From: Paragonimus skrjabini miyazakii
Taxonomy: Eukaryota; Platyhelminthes; Trematoda; Plagiorchiida; Troglotrematidae
Assembly: GCA_014338405.1 (NCBI GenBank)
Contig: JTDE01001313.1
Location: 1 to 64,000, forward strand
Length of the DNA stretch: 64,000 bases
Direction of reading: 5' to 3'
The position numbers were made by a program, and so were the translations under genes. Under the pieces are notes generated by a model that was given only the letters and a program-made list of their open reading frames with translations, ran no database searches and was not told the origin of the DNA. How positions within the stretch are numbered: the first letter of the stretch is position 1; every line of letters starts with the position of its first letter. Shown here one piece after another: positions 51,815-62,784 of this stretch.

Positions 51815-51930
51815 GCACTAGCTCTAATGAGAACGAAACTCGAGCCTAATGCTTCTTTTTGAAAGGGGCCGACTGGAAAGTCTATGAAAATGCGACAGCT
51901 GCGATCAATTTTGGGTGATGTCCAATTTAT
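51815..51930 (+). repeat. SINE body without head, plus strand
   Basis: Starts at TAGCTCTAATGAGAACG and keeps the rest of the body (GCTTCTTTTTGAAAGGGGCC, GCGACAGCTGCGATCA). The tRNA-like head is missing, consistent with a 5'-truncated insertion about 320 bp downstream of a longer copy. Confidence 0.78.
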
Positions 51931-52279
51931 ATGTAAGTCTGGTTTGTATTGCAAATGGTTGGGTATCTTTTCTTTGCAATCACCTAGTAATCATCAACAT
52001 TGCCGATGGAAAGTGCCATCCGACATGGTAGCGTACTATAGTGAACGGTGTGCTTTCATTCACCACGTTTCTAGTTCAAATTAGCCCTACTTTATCCATT
52101 TTCCTTTCGTAATTTTGAATATCCCACGTCACCTTTGACTTAAATAGCCGAACCCACAATGCCATCTTTTCAGGTTCAGGGTTACTGAGTGACTGCGCAT
52201 TTTACATTGTGAAACCAAAAAGTTTCCACCGAGTGATATTTGTGCACATATTTTGTCGTTGAGGGGATTCGAATCATAT

Positions 52280-52620
52280 TACTAGCTGTTGGTAGCTTCT
52301 AAATAAAACTGCTGTGCACGACGTTCCGAATTCCTAAGTCGACATCAGAAGTAAGATCGTGAAACCCACCAATGTAACTCGGACATCGCACTGGTCCTTG
52401 AGGAACATCTCTGTTGGAGTCGAACACAAAGTTGAATGTCACGGTCAGTTTCAACTCTGAAAGTTCTTTTGTTAAGACAATGTCCATCGGAAGATTTCTC
52501 CTCGGATATCATAGGAATCGGGCTTACAAGTGTAAGGGTCATGCAGGAAATAGTCAAAAGCCTTGATGAAATCAAAGAAGGTTCTTGCTGAAATGAAATC
52601 ATTACTTTTCATCATCATCA
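52280..52620 (-). pseudogene. LINE family D, CR1/jockey-like RT palm fragment
   Basis: The minus strand reads FFDFIKAFDYFLHD, DSYDIRGEIFRW and, in another frame, RDVPQGPVRCPSYIGGFHDL followed by TSDVDLGIR. These are the ordered palm blocks of a CR1/jockey-type RT (LDFSKAFDTVPH, LSSYGIRG, GVPQGSVLGPLLFLIYINDL). Frames shift between blocks and no catalytic FADD is intact. Different lineage from families A-C. Confidence 0.65.
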
Positions 52621-52849
52621 TAGACAGTAATGCATCAGTGGTTCACACTGATGCTTAACTGCCACACAATCATTAAGAAGAATAAAAACCAAACCCTTTA
52701 CAGAAAGAGAGAAGAAGAATAAAATGTGAGGGGGGCGGAAAAGAACCTAACTACTGGAGAAAAAAGCTACATCTATATTCAATCATTCAACAGCATGGTG
52801 CCTACACCTTGCAAACAAACGACCAAGTCCTGGGTGAAAGTAAGGCGCC

Positions 52850-53755
52850 ATCGGGAAGACAGCTTCCTTACGGCCTTCACTTCACAGATAACTCGGCCAA
52901 ACAATAACAACATTCACGCCACTAAGTTCGATTAGCCGCCATCTCATCTAACGTCTTCAACCACTGACTCTGTGAGTCACGAGGGCCATAGCCCGGGAGA
53001 CGAACCCAATCTGCAGTGGCCAATCTCTTCGTGAACGATTTCATTTTTCTACGCCAGGTCATCATCTGTCCACCTCCCACCTCAAGCCAGTCGGCCGAAG
53101 CGTCGGCAAAGAGTGCTGGATGTGGCAGACGGTTAACTGACTTCCTTAGTACATGAGCTAACCATATAAGTCTGTGCAAATGTAATGACTGAGCAAAAGA
53201 ACTCGTTTGACAATCGATACCAAACACTCGCTTCCGAACCTCCTCGTTGCTTACTCGCTGGTGCAAACTAGTTCGAGCGATTGAACGCAGACATCGGTAG
53301 TCAAATACCTGAAGATGGTTCACGTCTTCTACCCTGAGCGGCCAAGTTTCGCTGCCGTAAAGTAATACAGCCCTCCCTGTTGTCCGATATACGCGACCCT
53401 TAATTCTCAGAGAAATACCTCTCTGTCGCCATAGGTGCCCCAGATTGGCGAATACTACTCTAGCCTTGGAAGTACGCGCTTCTATTTCATTCCCTACACC
53501 TCCGCCTCCGCCACTGATGCAGCTTCCCATGTATACAAACCGGTCAACAACCCCCATGATTTCATAATCTAACATTAAATCTACGTAATCACAACAATTT
53601 TGCAGAAGCACTTTGTATTTTGAGGCTGCAGAGCACATTCCGAAGTACTTAGCAGAACGCGAAATTGCGTCTGGCATTGTTTGTGCTGTTTGAAAGTTGT
53701 CAAACGGCAACACCTTGTCGCCAGTATAATCAAGATCATCCAGTCTTCCACTTCC
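52850..53755 (-). pseudogene. LINE family B, RT C-terminal half, copy 2 (long open frame)
   Basis: About 277 codons are open on the minus strand, the least damaged element here. Order: RLDDLDYTGDKVLPF (catalytic YADD lost, reads YTGD), SAKYFGMCSAASKYKVLLQN, DRFVYMGSCISGGGGG, SKARVVFANLGHLWRQRG, GRVYRTTGRAVLLYGSETWP, FDYRCLRSIARTSLHQRVSN, LIWLAHVLRKS, GGGQMMTWRRKMKSF, LPGYGPRDSQSQWLKTLDEM. It stops at a TAG where the related copy at 20040 has CAG; the rest of the C-terminus (WRECC...) is still readable to about 52860. The element is truncated at its 5' side, where it meets another LINE head to head. The annotated start further upstream belongs to antisense sequence. Confidence 0.85.
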
Positions 53756-54640
53756 AGTGAACAAAGTGAATGACCGGGCTGGTCTATGTGGAATGCGCTT
53801 CGCGCCTTCAAAATGCAAGTGCTGCTTCAAGACGGGCATTCCTACTCCTACATTATTCATTGCAGGCAATCCATTTGAGACTGTGATCACCTTCACATAC
53901 TTGGTTAGCACTTTCTCGTCAGGCTGTAGTATCGCTGGTGAAACATCAGTGAGGATAGTGGTGGCAGGAATTATCTCTGTCAACCTGCGTCATTGAAAAG
54001 ACGTTCGGTTGTCGCTGGTTACGAAACGTGACCTGTTTGCAACAAAGATGTCAACAAACTTGCTGTGGTTGATCGTCATTGTCTCCGTCGATTTGTTCGC
54101 ATCGTATGAAATAATTGCGTGAACAATACGGTCGTTTGACGGCGCTTGTTCGAGAACGCTCAGATATTCGATCAATTGGTCAACTGATCGTGTTGCACAG
54201 CTTACGGTGGTTGGGTCACGTACTCCCTACGCCAGCTGGACGTTTGCCTTACCGGGCATTATATAATGAGGCCACCGACAGTTGGTTAGAACCATATGAT
54301 GATCAAACTACAACGTGGTCACGAAATATGAACTCTGACTGTTCCACTACGCAAAGTGGATAGATGTCGCCTGCCTAACTGTTGTCGTCGTGATCACTCA
54401 AATCGCGGGTTGGAATTGCTGTCCGAGATGGTGGTGTGCCGCAGTCAATGACGCGCCTGCATCCATACCATTTGTAGTTCTTCCTTTTTCGTCATTTTTA
54501 AAACCTTTTTAGCAACGTTTTCTTGTTCTTGGATATTCCTCGTCACTGTTGTGGTGAGTGGCTGCCTGGGCCATTGTACTTCTTCTTCAAGCTCAAGCCC
54601 ACTGTGACGATGTGATAATGTTATCCGCGAACGTCTTCTG
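53756..54640 (+). pseudogene. LINE family A, RT C-terminal part and tail, copy 3
   Basis: From 53760 the plus strand reads NKVNDRAGLCGMRFAPSKCK, TPTLFIAGNPFETVITFTYL, then after frame breaks LIVLHSLRWLGHVLPTPAGR and LPYRALYNEATDSWLE near 54180-54290. A C-terminal block readable as HSNRGLELLSEMVVCRSQ then a stop and RACIHTICSSSFFVIF ends near 54510. The region after 54360 matches the reverse complement of 36595-36790. It is truncated at exactly the point where the minus-strand family B copy begins. Confidence 0.8.
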
Positions 54641-55848
54641 ATTCTCGACGCGTAATGCCGCCTTATTACAAGAAGTGGAAGTTTCTATTACAGATGATTA
54701 CTGTGTTCTGTTTCTTTCACACGAAGTATATGCTCGTGATTCCACTAAACTATCCGGTAGATTGGTATGAAGCTTAGTTTGAATCCGATTTTTCTGCTGA
54801 CCTAGTCTCAGCTACCTTTCATTGTTTGTACTCGTGTATCTAGTTTGATGGAAAGATGGGCAAATCATTACTCAGTTGACCTTGTTTCCATTGTACGTTT
54901 TCGTTCCTTTTGCCTGTGTGCACTGGCTTCCCAACAGAATTGGTTGAGTACCGACAATTCTTCCAGTTACTAGTGCTCACAGAGTGTCACACTTTCGCTC
55001 ACCTTGCCACCATTTTATCGAATCCGCATGCTATCTGATAAGTTGCGATTTTATTTCACTGAGTTGGATAAAAGAATTCCCGTCCAGAGGTTTAATGACG
55101 ATTTGAACATTTTTTACGATACAGTGAGCTGGTGGTTCAGTGCGTTTGTAAGCTGAAAGAAATAAGTTGACGTTTTATCAAGCCCCGTAAACCCACTGCA
55201 AGGTCATGCTCTGTCGATATTCACCGACCCGAACGACCAAGTATTTTAATACACTAGTGCTCAACACACCTAAATTTCAAGCCGTTTCAGGATGTTGACT
55301 TCTAGCTTTGATCTGCTCCACCTACTGAAGGTCTTTACGATCAGCTTGACGGAATACTTCCTCTATGTGCATAACTGCAGGCGCTTTCGCAAATCAGATT
55401 GATGCTTTCGTGGATTTGTTAACAGGCTACTAGAATTTATCACGGGGTTTATCAGTAGTATACAAGGGCTGGACCGGCTCAATATTGGCACACAAGAACT
55501 GGAACACGGTCTCTTCCAGAACACATTCGTACGGACTGTTTTTGATATCTTGTCCTGTGTGTGTATTTCACTGAATTTGACTTGCGGTTAGTCCAGTCTG
55601 TGATGGATGTGTAGGCTTTTATGAAAATCGAAAGGTAGAAGAATCGGAGATCTTCGGCAGAGATAGCCAAGACGGTCAGTACTGTAAGGTGAGTACACGT
55701 ATTTTAAAGTACGACAACCAGCGCTACCGGTGGGATGCAACTTACTCTATCATTCTTGACTGATGATTAATGCTGCTTCCCATTTCTGCTTATGGAGTAT
55801 ACACGTATGCGAATCAACTAAGTAGTTCTGTTTCTTTAATTCCACTAG

Positions 55849-56217
55849 AAGCGGCTCACTCTGGAACAAATCAGTAAACACCCATGGGTTGAACAGGATC
55901 CTCCTCGGCCGTTTTCGATGGATGAGGCACGCGCCAAGTTCAAAACTCGTCTGGCCCAACGGACGGACGTGGTAAGTACGCGGGGTATCGTGTGTTGGCT
56001 GGAGCCGTTCGAGTTTCTCCGTCGTCCCACTAATGAATATCCACCACCGCATATAGATGATACCGGAGCGCGCATTTTCTCCGCTGGCGAATTAGGACTT
56101 GATCACGAGATGGCCGTCTCATTGCCACCTTCGAATGATACGGACTCCGTGTGGTCCAACGATCACCTATCGCAAAAACCCGGGATAGCACCCTTCTCCG
56201 TTGTCGAGCGATTACAG
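55849..56217 (+). CDS. STK11: STK11-like kinase exon 6: end of kinase domain and start of tail
   Basis: Acceptor TTAATTCCACTAG ends at 55848. The exon starts KRLTLEQISKHPWVEQDPPRP, kinase subdomain XI, whose conserved Arg is model residue 606; CKDPK-KRLTL joins exon 5 exactly as LKB1 does. After about residue 620 comes a basic stretch (FKTRLAQRTD), then a less conserved tail with Pro/Ser-rich and acidic patches. I end the exon at CAG|GTACTC after 123 codons, phase 0. A near-perfect internal donor GTG|GTAAGT lies at 55971/55972, also in phase 0, and would give a 41-codon version. I prefer the longer exon because the extra 82 codons are open and compositionally protein-like. Both could be used. 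Confidence 0.85.
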
Positions 56218-58752
56218 GTACTCTTGATCGTCGTTTTGTTTCTGTTCATTTTTGTGTGATGTTTTATCGGCTAGTTTAATGGTACCCCGGACCTCGGCCT
56301 AATTCGTTAGTGTTCGCCTCATTTTAATAATTGCACGTTTCTACTCTATGGAAGAAACTAAAAACATCTTGAATAAAACAATGAGAAGACAAATAATGTG
56401 ATGTTCTCCAAAGTAAAACTTCGTACATTCTGTTCACACGTGGACATGTGACTAACTTTAATTTTCACAAATCGGAAATCATAGCTTAAGGGATTAAACA
56501 GATGGGTACAAAAAGTGAAAAACACACCGTTAAACAATTTATAGTCCGGTTCTGAGTGTGTTTTATAGCTTGTCTACTGCATTCTTACCTTATTTATTAT
56601 ACTGTAGGTTTTCTCCTGTTTTGCTTTTAATTGTGGGGAATGTTATCAGACTTTTGGGCCATTTATTTTAAATGGCATCACGATCTATATTTGTGTACCT
56701 TACGAGAAACCCCGGTATATTGCGTTGTTTATAGCAGTTTTGTCTCTTCAGATGGAATAAAGTACCGACATCGGTATATGGTAGCATTTCATATTGATTT
56801 GTCAACACGGCATGACCAGTCACGGGGGCCTTCGAAGTAAAGTCTGCTATTAAGGGGTAAAAATTTGGGCAAGCGTAGTGTTCTTTCTTTTGTTTGCGTT
56901 TACCCGTATTCTGATAAACTGAGAACTCTGCTTGTATTATCGCGCTACTCGTGCGTTTTAAATAGTGACAAGTTATAATATGTGGTAACTGAATTGATTG
57001 GTGCAATTTGGTACCACCTGCATTTAATCGTATCTTTTGCAATCTGATTAACCTTTGCGATATATTCTTTTCGAAAAGAAGCATTTGACTCAAGTTTTTA
57101 TCTTGGTAGGGCCTATCATTAGTTGAAATATCCTTGGATTTGGACTCTGCCGGTCGTTCACTGATCTGCGCCACTTGAGGCCACAGTGAGTGTTAAATCG
57201 CCAGAAGATTCGAATTATGCGTCCAGGTAGCCCAGTTTTATATCTTAAAATGGGCAGAGGGCAGAAGACTATACGCAAATATATATACATATACTGTCAT
57301 CGAACGTAGTTTTACAAATACAATAATAAACAATTTAAATGTACAGTAACCTACGACCAGGTTTAAAAACGCATATAACAGTGCAGCGGAAGCGTGACAA
57401 AGCGTCCAGTTAATTCCAGCAGTAAAATATGTAGTGCGTTACTGTTACGCATATAAACAAATGTGGGAAATTGTGGTAGGAATCAATAAAATTGGATACA
57501 GTTCAATTGTTTATGGCCGATATATACTTTATGAAGAAGAATTAAATGTTGACATATCAAACGGTTGTGAGTAAATGCGAGCGTTGCAAACGGACGAGTC
57601 ATTTTGAATTAGAAGGCATACTACTGTAAACATGTGAGTAGAGTAACTTGAAATGTGAAATTGGGTTTCACAGTGGGCACATTGCCTAAACAAGCTGATC
57701 CTGACTGTATAATACTAGGTCATTTAAGCTGAATTCAATGTATTCGAAGGTTCAAACGATCGCCGATCCGACACGCGATAGACGGCTCGAAATTATTTAT
57801 ATTCACTTGTTACACAATATCGACCGAGTGGATAATGTTTCTCAATCCGTTTAAATGATTGTCGTGATGTTTGAACGATGTTATCTGGCACGGGTGAACA
57901 AATGTATACACACGGATGAGGTTTGAGCTAATAGTGTATCTTTCTTATAGAACATGTGGTTGTTGTGACGACCCACAGGCAAGTGAAAACGCCCGAAACC
58001 ATTTGGTAATATCTGTTCGTCGGTATGCAATTTGCTTTCGCTTATAGGTTAGTTTTCTGCACTCGTGTATCACTGTTCATGATGATTGCCTCTAAAAAGT
58101 ACAAATACGAGTTCAACAGCGGCAGGTCTATATCTACCGTCAATCTGGGCCATAGAATGCTAATGTTAATTTCTTCCTTTTGGGTAACTGTATGAGTGCC
58201 GAAGGGTGTGTGGGTGAAATGGTTGGTAACCACATTTCAAAGACAAATCGCATTTCATCCATCTGCGCTGCCTGTAGCTGCGGGAAGACATAAGCTTTCC
58301 TCACTGTTTATTCCATAGTCTGTGGCACTATGGTTATTCTTGTACTAGACTATATATATATATATATATATACTATGTTCATAACTAACTTTGAATTAGA
58401 TCTGTTTAGTCCATCTTCCATTCGTTAGGCTAATGGCAACGTACTTTTTAAGAAGGTGAAAACAACAGGAAAATTGTATTTAAAATGAAAAAATCAACGA
58501 CATATCACTGACCGCAATACAGTGCTTTATGTTGTGCTGTTTTCCATGACGATGCGGTTTCTTAGACAGTTTGAAACCTGGCTAACACAGTTTACCAACT
58601 TTGATCCAGAAAACTGTCAATAATTGTTTGACCTGTGGCCATTATTCATTTCATTTATTAGAGACCAATTTGTTGAACGTTTCGTTTTATATAGATTTGT
58701 GACTATCTTCAAACTGGTTACTATTTGGTACCTGATCGCTTCCTTTTCCCAG
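56218..58752 (+). other. Intron 6 (about 2.5 kb)
   Basis: Donor GTACTC, acceptor TTTTCCCAG. A 168-codon minus-strand open frame (56668-57174) has no recognisable domain and lies in A/T-rich sequence. A (TA)n tract sits at 58351-58372. No mobile element was recognised. Confidence 0.7.
58351..58372. repeat. (TA)n microsatellite
   Basis: Eleven TA units in intron 6. Confidence 0.93.
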
Positions 58753-58893
58753 ATTTATCACGCGCTCTCTGAACATCCTGAAGGTATGAAGGCGTTCACG
58801 GAACCTACTCTGCAGGACTTGTACTCCACACAACCATCTGCCTATTCCTTCTTGGGAATTGAATCTCAACTTGCTCACCTGGGTGTGTTCAAG
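58753..58893 (+). CDS. STK11: STK11-like kinase exon 7 (probable tail exon)
   Basis: A clear acceptor, CCTTTTCCCAG ending at 58752, opens 47 codons in phase 0: IYHALSEHPEGMKAFTEPTL, then QDLYSTQPSAYSFLGIESQL and AHLGVFK. Conservation with vertebrate LKB1 is not recognisable here, as expected for the fast-evolving tail. The donor I chose is AAG|GTCTTT, a weak site that preserves phase 0; GTGTGT eleven bases upstream is an alternative but would shift the phase. The open frame extends about 100 bases further into T-rich sequence that looks intronic. Support comes from strand, position between exon 6 and exon 8, the strong acceptor and codon composition. It could be a skipped or alternative exon. 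Confidence 0.6.
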
Positions 58894-59947
58894 GTCTTTT
58901 TACTGGTGCAACTAGCTAACAGTAGTATAACATTGTCGTCATTTTTTCGGGACTCTTGCGTGAACGTTGCTGTTATTTTTTTGTACTTCTAACATTTCTT
59001 ATGTAGGATTTCTGTTCGATGGTTCGTTGCATACATACTACTCTTAACGCCTGATCAGATGAGGGTACAACTCAGGTCCCCGCTCGCTTCAACATTGAAG
59101 ACAGCTATTATAGAAGACAAATTTGCGGAACAGACTAAGGAGCGTTGATTAGACAAACTGACAGTTCTTTTACGTATCCTAAAACTCACAGCTAATCTCA
59201 GTTACATTGTTCCCCTGAAACCCAACCTATTTTTCTTATAATCAGATACTCAAGTTTAGAGTGCGGATTAATAAAGTGCTTTAAGTTTTCTCACTCTAAA
59301 ACACAAATGTGATGCTTCCGGATCACATAGAATGCTAGATCGAGCCAGTGAAGTCACTGTTCTCTGGTGCGTGTTTCGAAAGGTGTCGGACGTCTAATCC
59401 GTAACAAAACATTCAGTCTCTGATGTTTAGGGTGGCAAACCAGGATATCAGTGTTTGGAGAGAACCACTAGTTGGTAATGTGCCCGCGTAATCAACGCTT
59501 CTTTATGGTCTTTGATTAGTTGCTTCGAGTAAATCTACCAACCAATTGGTGATCACACATTCACCTACATTCTTGATTAGTAACGCTACTCGGCATGTTA
59601 ACATGCCGATATCTAAGTGAATAATCTCGGAGTCGCTCTGGTTTCGTTCCGTGTTATTTTATTCAGCGTTCTTTTAATTCCTCTCGTGATATACGATCTA
59701 TCTACATGAGGTGATCGAGCCGGTACTAATGAACTCACAGTGGGTGACTCCAATGTTTCTCACGATTTTAGTTGTTTGAGTCAGACCCGACCATCATTGT
59801 TAGTTAGCGGAACAGCTGCAGCTGTCCAGGTGCGCCTGTGTATACACTTATGAACACATCGAATGAACACAGTTCATGCAGAAGTATTGGTTTTGCTAGC
59901 TCAACACGGACAGCCTTGAAAATTGGTTATTTCGCATGTATGACCAG
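58894..59947 (+). other. Intron 7 (about 1.05 kb)
   Basis: Depends on the two less certain exons around it. It contains an 18-bp perfect palindrome at 59591-59608 (CGGCATGTTAACATGCCG). Nothing else was recognised. Confidence 0.45.
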
Positions 59948-60025
59948 TTGGCACCTCCTGTGGCTGCACTGACACCACTGCGTGTCGATCCGCCTGGTTC
60001 AATGTCGACATGCTCAGAATTGCCA
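59948..60025 (+). CDS. STK11: STK11-like kinase exon 8 (candidate short tail exon)
   Basis: A 26-codon candidate in phase 0/0, between the acceptor TATGACCAG (ending at 59947) and the donor CCA|GTAAGG. It reads LAPPVAALTPLRVDPPGSMS followed by TCSELP. Pro/Ser/Ala-rich composition fits a disordered tail. The pyrimidine tract before the acceptor is only moderate. I include it because donor quality, exact phase and codon-like composition coincide. No homology is claimed, and it may be a chance match. Confidence 0.48.
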
Positions 60026-61043
60026 GTAAGGATTTTTCAGTTACTTTTACGGTGAAAGTGAATCGCATTATTCAATAATACTGACATATACTTGTGCTTT
60101 CTACGTACAGTAAGGATATCTGAGAAACACCTAAGGTCAAGTAAACAAGCAATAGATTCGATTATCTTCCTTTGCTAATTTGCATACTGTGCGTGTGTAG
60201 TCGACTCATTCATCTCAGCAGAGAACATTACGAATACCTGTCACTAATACCAGCTGCCTGTCAAGTGTACACAATGTTTTTTTCGATTGGTGATAGATTA
60301 TCGTTAGTTCCAAAAAGTCGAGTAGACAAGCAGGTTGTGCTACAAAACACCGCACCAATCGGCGTTGCTGACGGTCGGCCTCATACTTTGTAACGTTTCG
60401 AGTAAATTCACTTGTACGATTGAAAACTTAACTGTATTGAATGAACCGGCACACAATCAAGTGTTACAAGGTTGGTAAGAAGATCCTAATGGTGCTTCCA
60501 CCTATGTTCTATTAGCACGCCCTTTGAACTTTTATTTAGTCAACTTGTATTGAAGCGTGCTGTTTTTGTTCTGTGCAGTTGATCACTTGTTCACACACAA
60601 CCGTGGTCTTATAACACGGATAACTAAGAATACCTTGGATTACAATACTGTAAAAAGAACAGATAACCGAGAAAATCTTGTAGGTTTTACCTGGATAGGA
60701 CAGTTGTTTTTAATACAAACATACCACTGTTATCTTGGGTAGCGTTTCCAACTATTCGAAATAGCACAAAATCCCATACAGATCTGTTGGTGATAGGCTT
60801 TATTTGAGGAAACAGCATCAAATAAAATGTTGGAAGCTTTCTGAATGATATGCTGGTACAGAAGAGCATTTATTACGCAATATCTGCTGCAATACATCTA
60901 GTTCGAAACAGTATTTCGTGGACGTAATATTTTCCAGAAGCTATGCGCCAACATTTTTGGAATTCGTCAATAGCTCTACCGTGCATTGTTCATAGCTGTT
61001 TATCCGTCTGTGATTCGTTTAATCTGAAGCAATGGCAACATTC

Positions 61044-61435
61044 CTTAAGAAAGGCCACCCGATGTGGTTGAAACGTTGAGTGTTACAATTCACCCATAAC
61101 GTTGTTCTCCCAAGCACGACGCTCAAACTACTTAACTACATTCGTACTAAACTTGGTACGGATATTTTGCAAAGTACTAGGGGCATCCGTTGGTGTGAAG
61201 GTTTATGCAATACAGTCTTGATAATAGCGCCACTTTTCGAGTCATCCCCGTAGTGTTCAGTAAGTATCATTAACCACTTGTAGGATATCCGCACCAAATT
61301 TAGTACGTATAAAGTCAAACAGTTTGGGCACCGTGTTTAACATGTTCGATTACAACACTACTGAGGAAGGCCACCCGAGGTGATTGAAACGTAGAGTATT
61401 ACAACTTGCTCGTAGCGTTGTGTTATTCTCAATCC
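61044..61435 (+). repeat. Direct repeat carrying a hammerhead-like motif, two copies 316 bp apart
   Basis: Copy 1 (61044-61115) has GGCCACCCGATGTGGTTGAAAC; copy 2 (61358-61435) has CTGAGGAAGGCCACCCGAGG then TGATTGAAACGTAG. Both continue with GAGT.TTACAA and end near CGTTGT. Between them, GTACTAAACTTGGTACGGATAT (61143-61164) and the reverse complement of a similar stretch at 61287-61311 form an imperfect inverted repeat. The unit looks like part of a retroelement arranged in tandem; family not determined. Confidence 0.55.
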
Positions 61436-62784
61436 ATTTATCAATATCATTAACCACAACCTAGGTGTTGGCGCAACTCTCACAAATTTCAAATCGGTAA
61501 AACACATGCAACTCACTATCCTCAGTAACACCATTGGGTTACTCTTTCATGTAAGCGCTTTATGTCTGATGCCCTCCAGTACACTGTAGGTAATTTTTCA
61601 CTGTACTTACCCCACTCAGGCATTGTATGAATGGACTGAGTAGTTGATCACACATGTTACAATCGTACACAATGACTAAGTCAAGCTATGGATAAACTCT
61701 ATTGGTATTTATCATTCATAGTGTAATACGCAAGTATTTTCGTACTGCTACACCACGTACTAGCTGATTCATGCTATGCTTGTGATTAGCTGGTTAACAT
61801 ACAATAGGTCGACACAATTAATCAATGCGCTTGCTTGGGTCACTCGCGTTTACTCGTTTCCCCCCCCCCAATGAATGCTGTAAATTGACATTTTTCGTTA
61901 TGGCAGCATCGTTAAACAGTTTGATGATAAGGTGTATGAGCGCTAACTCTCAGTCAGATACAACCTCAATAGAAAACATATCTATAGCTTGATTTGCCTT
62001 TTTTGCCTTGAAAAGAGCAGACGACACCTTGGGAAACGCCCGCAAAACTGCTGCCATGAACTCTGTCATTGACAACGTCATTTTGCCGTGAATTGAATGT
62101 CTTCGACTTGCAAAAGTCTCTGGTCCAATTTGGCAGTTAAGGATGTCCCGTGTGCTATGGAACAGTGCGTATAAGAAATCAGGACGTCTAACAGGTTCCG
62201 TTCGAATGTAGCCATAATGGTTGTAGAGGAAGTGTAGGGGTAAACAAAATCAGTAGTATCAAATATTTGACATTGTTCATTTGGTTTGCAGATACTAAAC
62301 TATGATATCCTTATTTTGTAAGAATATATACTCAATATATTGTGGTGCACGGCATTTTTTCAATTCGCTGACGCAATCTTGAATGAGAGATGTACCTTGC
62401 ATTCTAATCAATCTACTACTTGTCTGTCTAATAACACTATTTTACTAGAATCGAAGAGTGGTGCGGCTGTTGCCGAAGTTCCGTTGTACACACATTTTAC
62501 TGACTTCAAACCCAAACAACTAATCTCTTTTCATTAAGAATGTGCTACTAAAAGATGTCGATCCCATCAAAAATGTCTTCGGCCTCTTGAAATCGTCTTA
62601 AGACAAGGCAGTGAGACACGTGGAATTTAACAGCACCCTGTCATTTTGTTACGGTAGACAGTTTCAGGTCCATCTATTACTAAATTAACGTCCTGTGGAC
62701 GAGAAAAACCCAACAATGTTTTTTTGAACTAAGTGAATTGTACATCATCCACAACTGCTTGCAGCATTCGCATTTAGGTAATTT

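Larger units (their letters stand above)
49101..55848 (+). other. Intron 5 (about 6.7 kb)
   Basis: Donor GTTGGT, acceptor CCACTAG. Its middle is packed with repeats: SINE at 51282-51495, SINE body at 51815-51930, a CR1/jockey-like RT piece at 52280-52620 (minus), and two head-to-head LINE copies at 52850-54640. Nothing was recognised in 49101-51280 or 54650-55840. Confidence 0.8.

Noticed and set aside
52922..53983. 353-codon minus-strand frame as a host gene
   Set aside because: It is a LINE RT fragment fused in frame with antisense of another LINE, and the catalytic motif is lost.
56668..57174. 168-codon minus-strand frame as a gene
   Set aside because: No recognisable motif; it lies wholly inside an intron of the kinase on the opposite strand and in A/T-rich sequence. 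Length alone is not enough.
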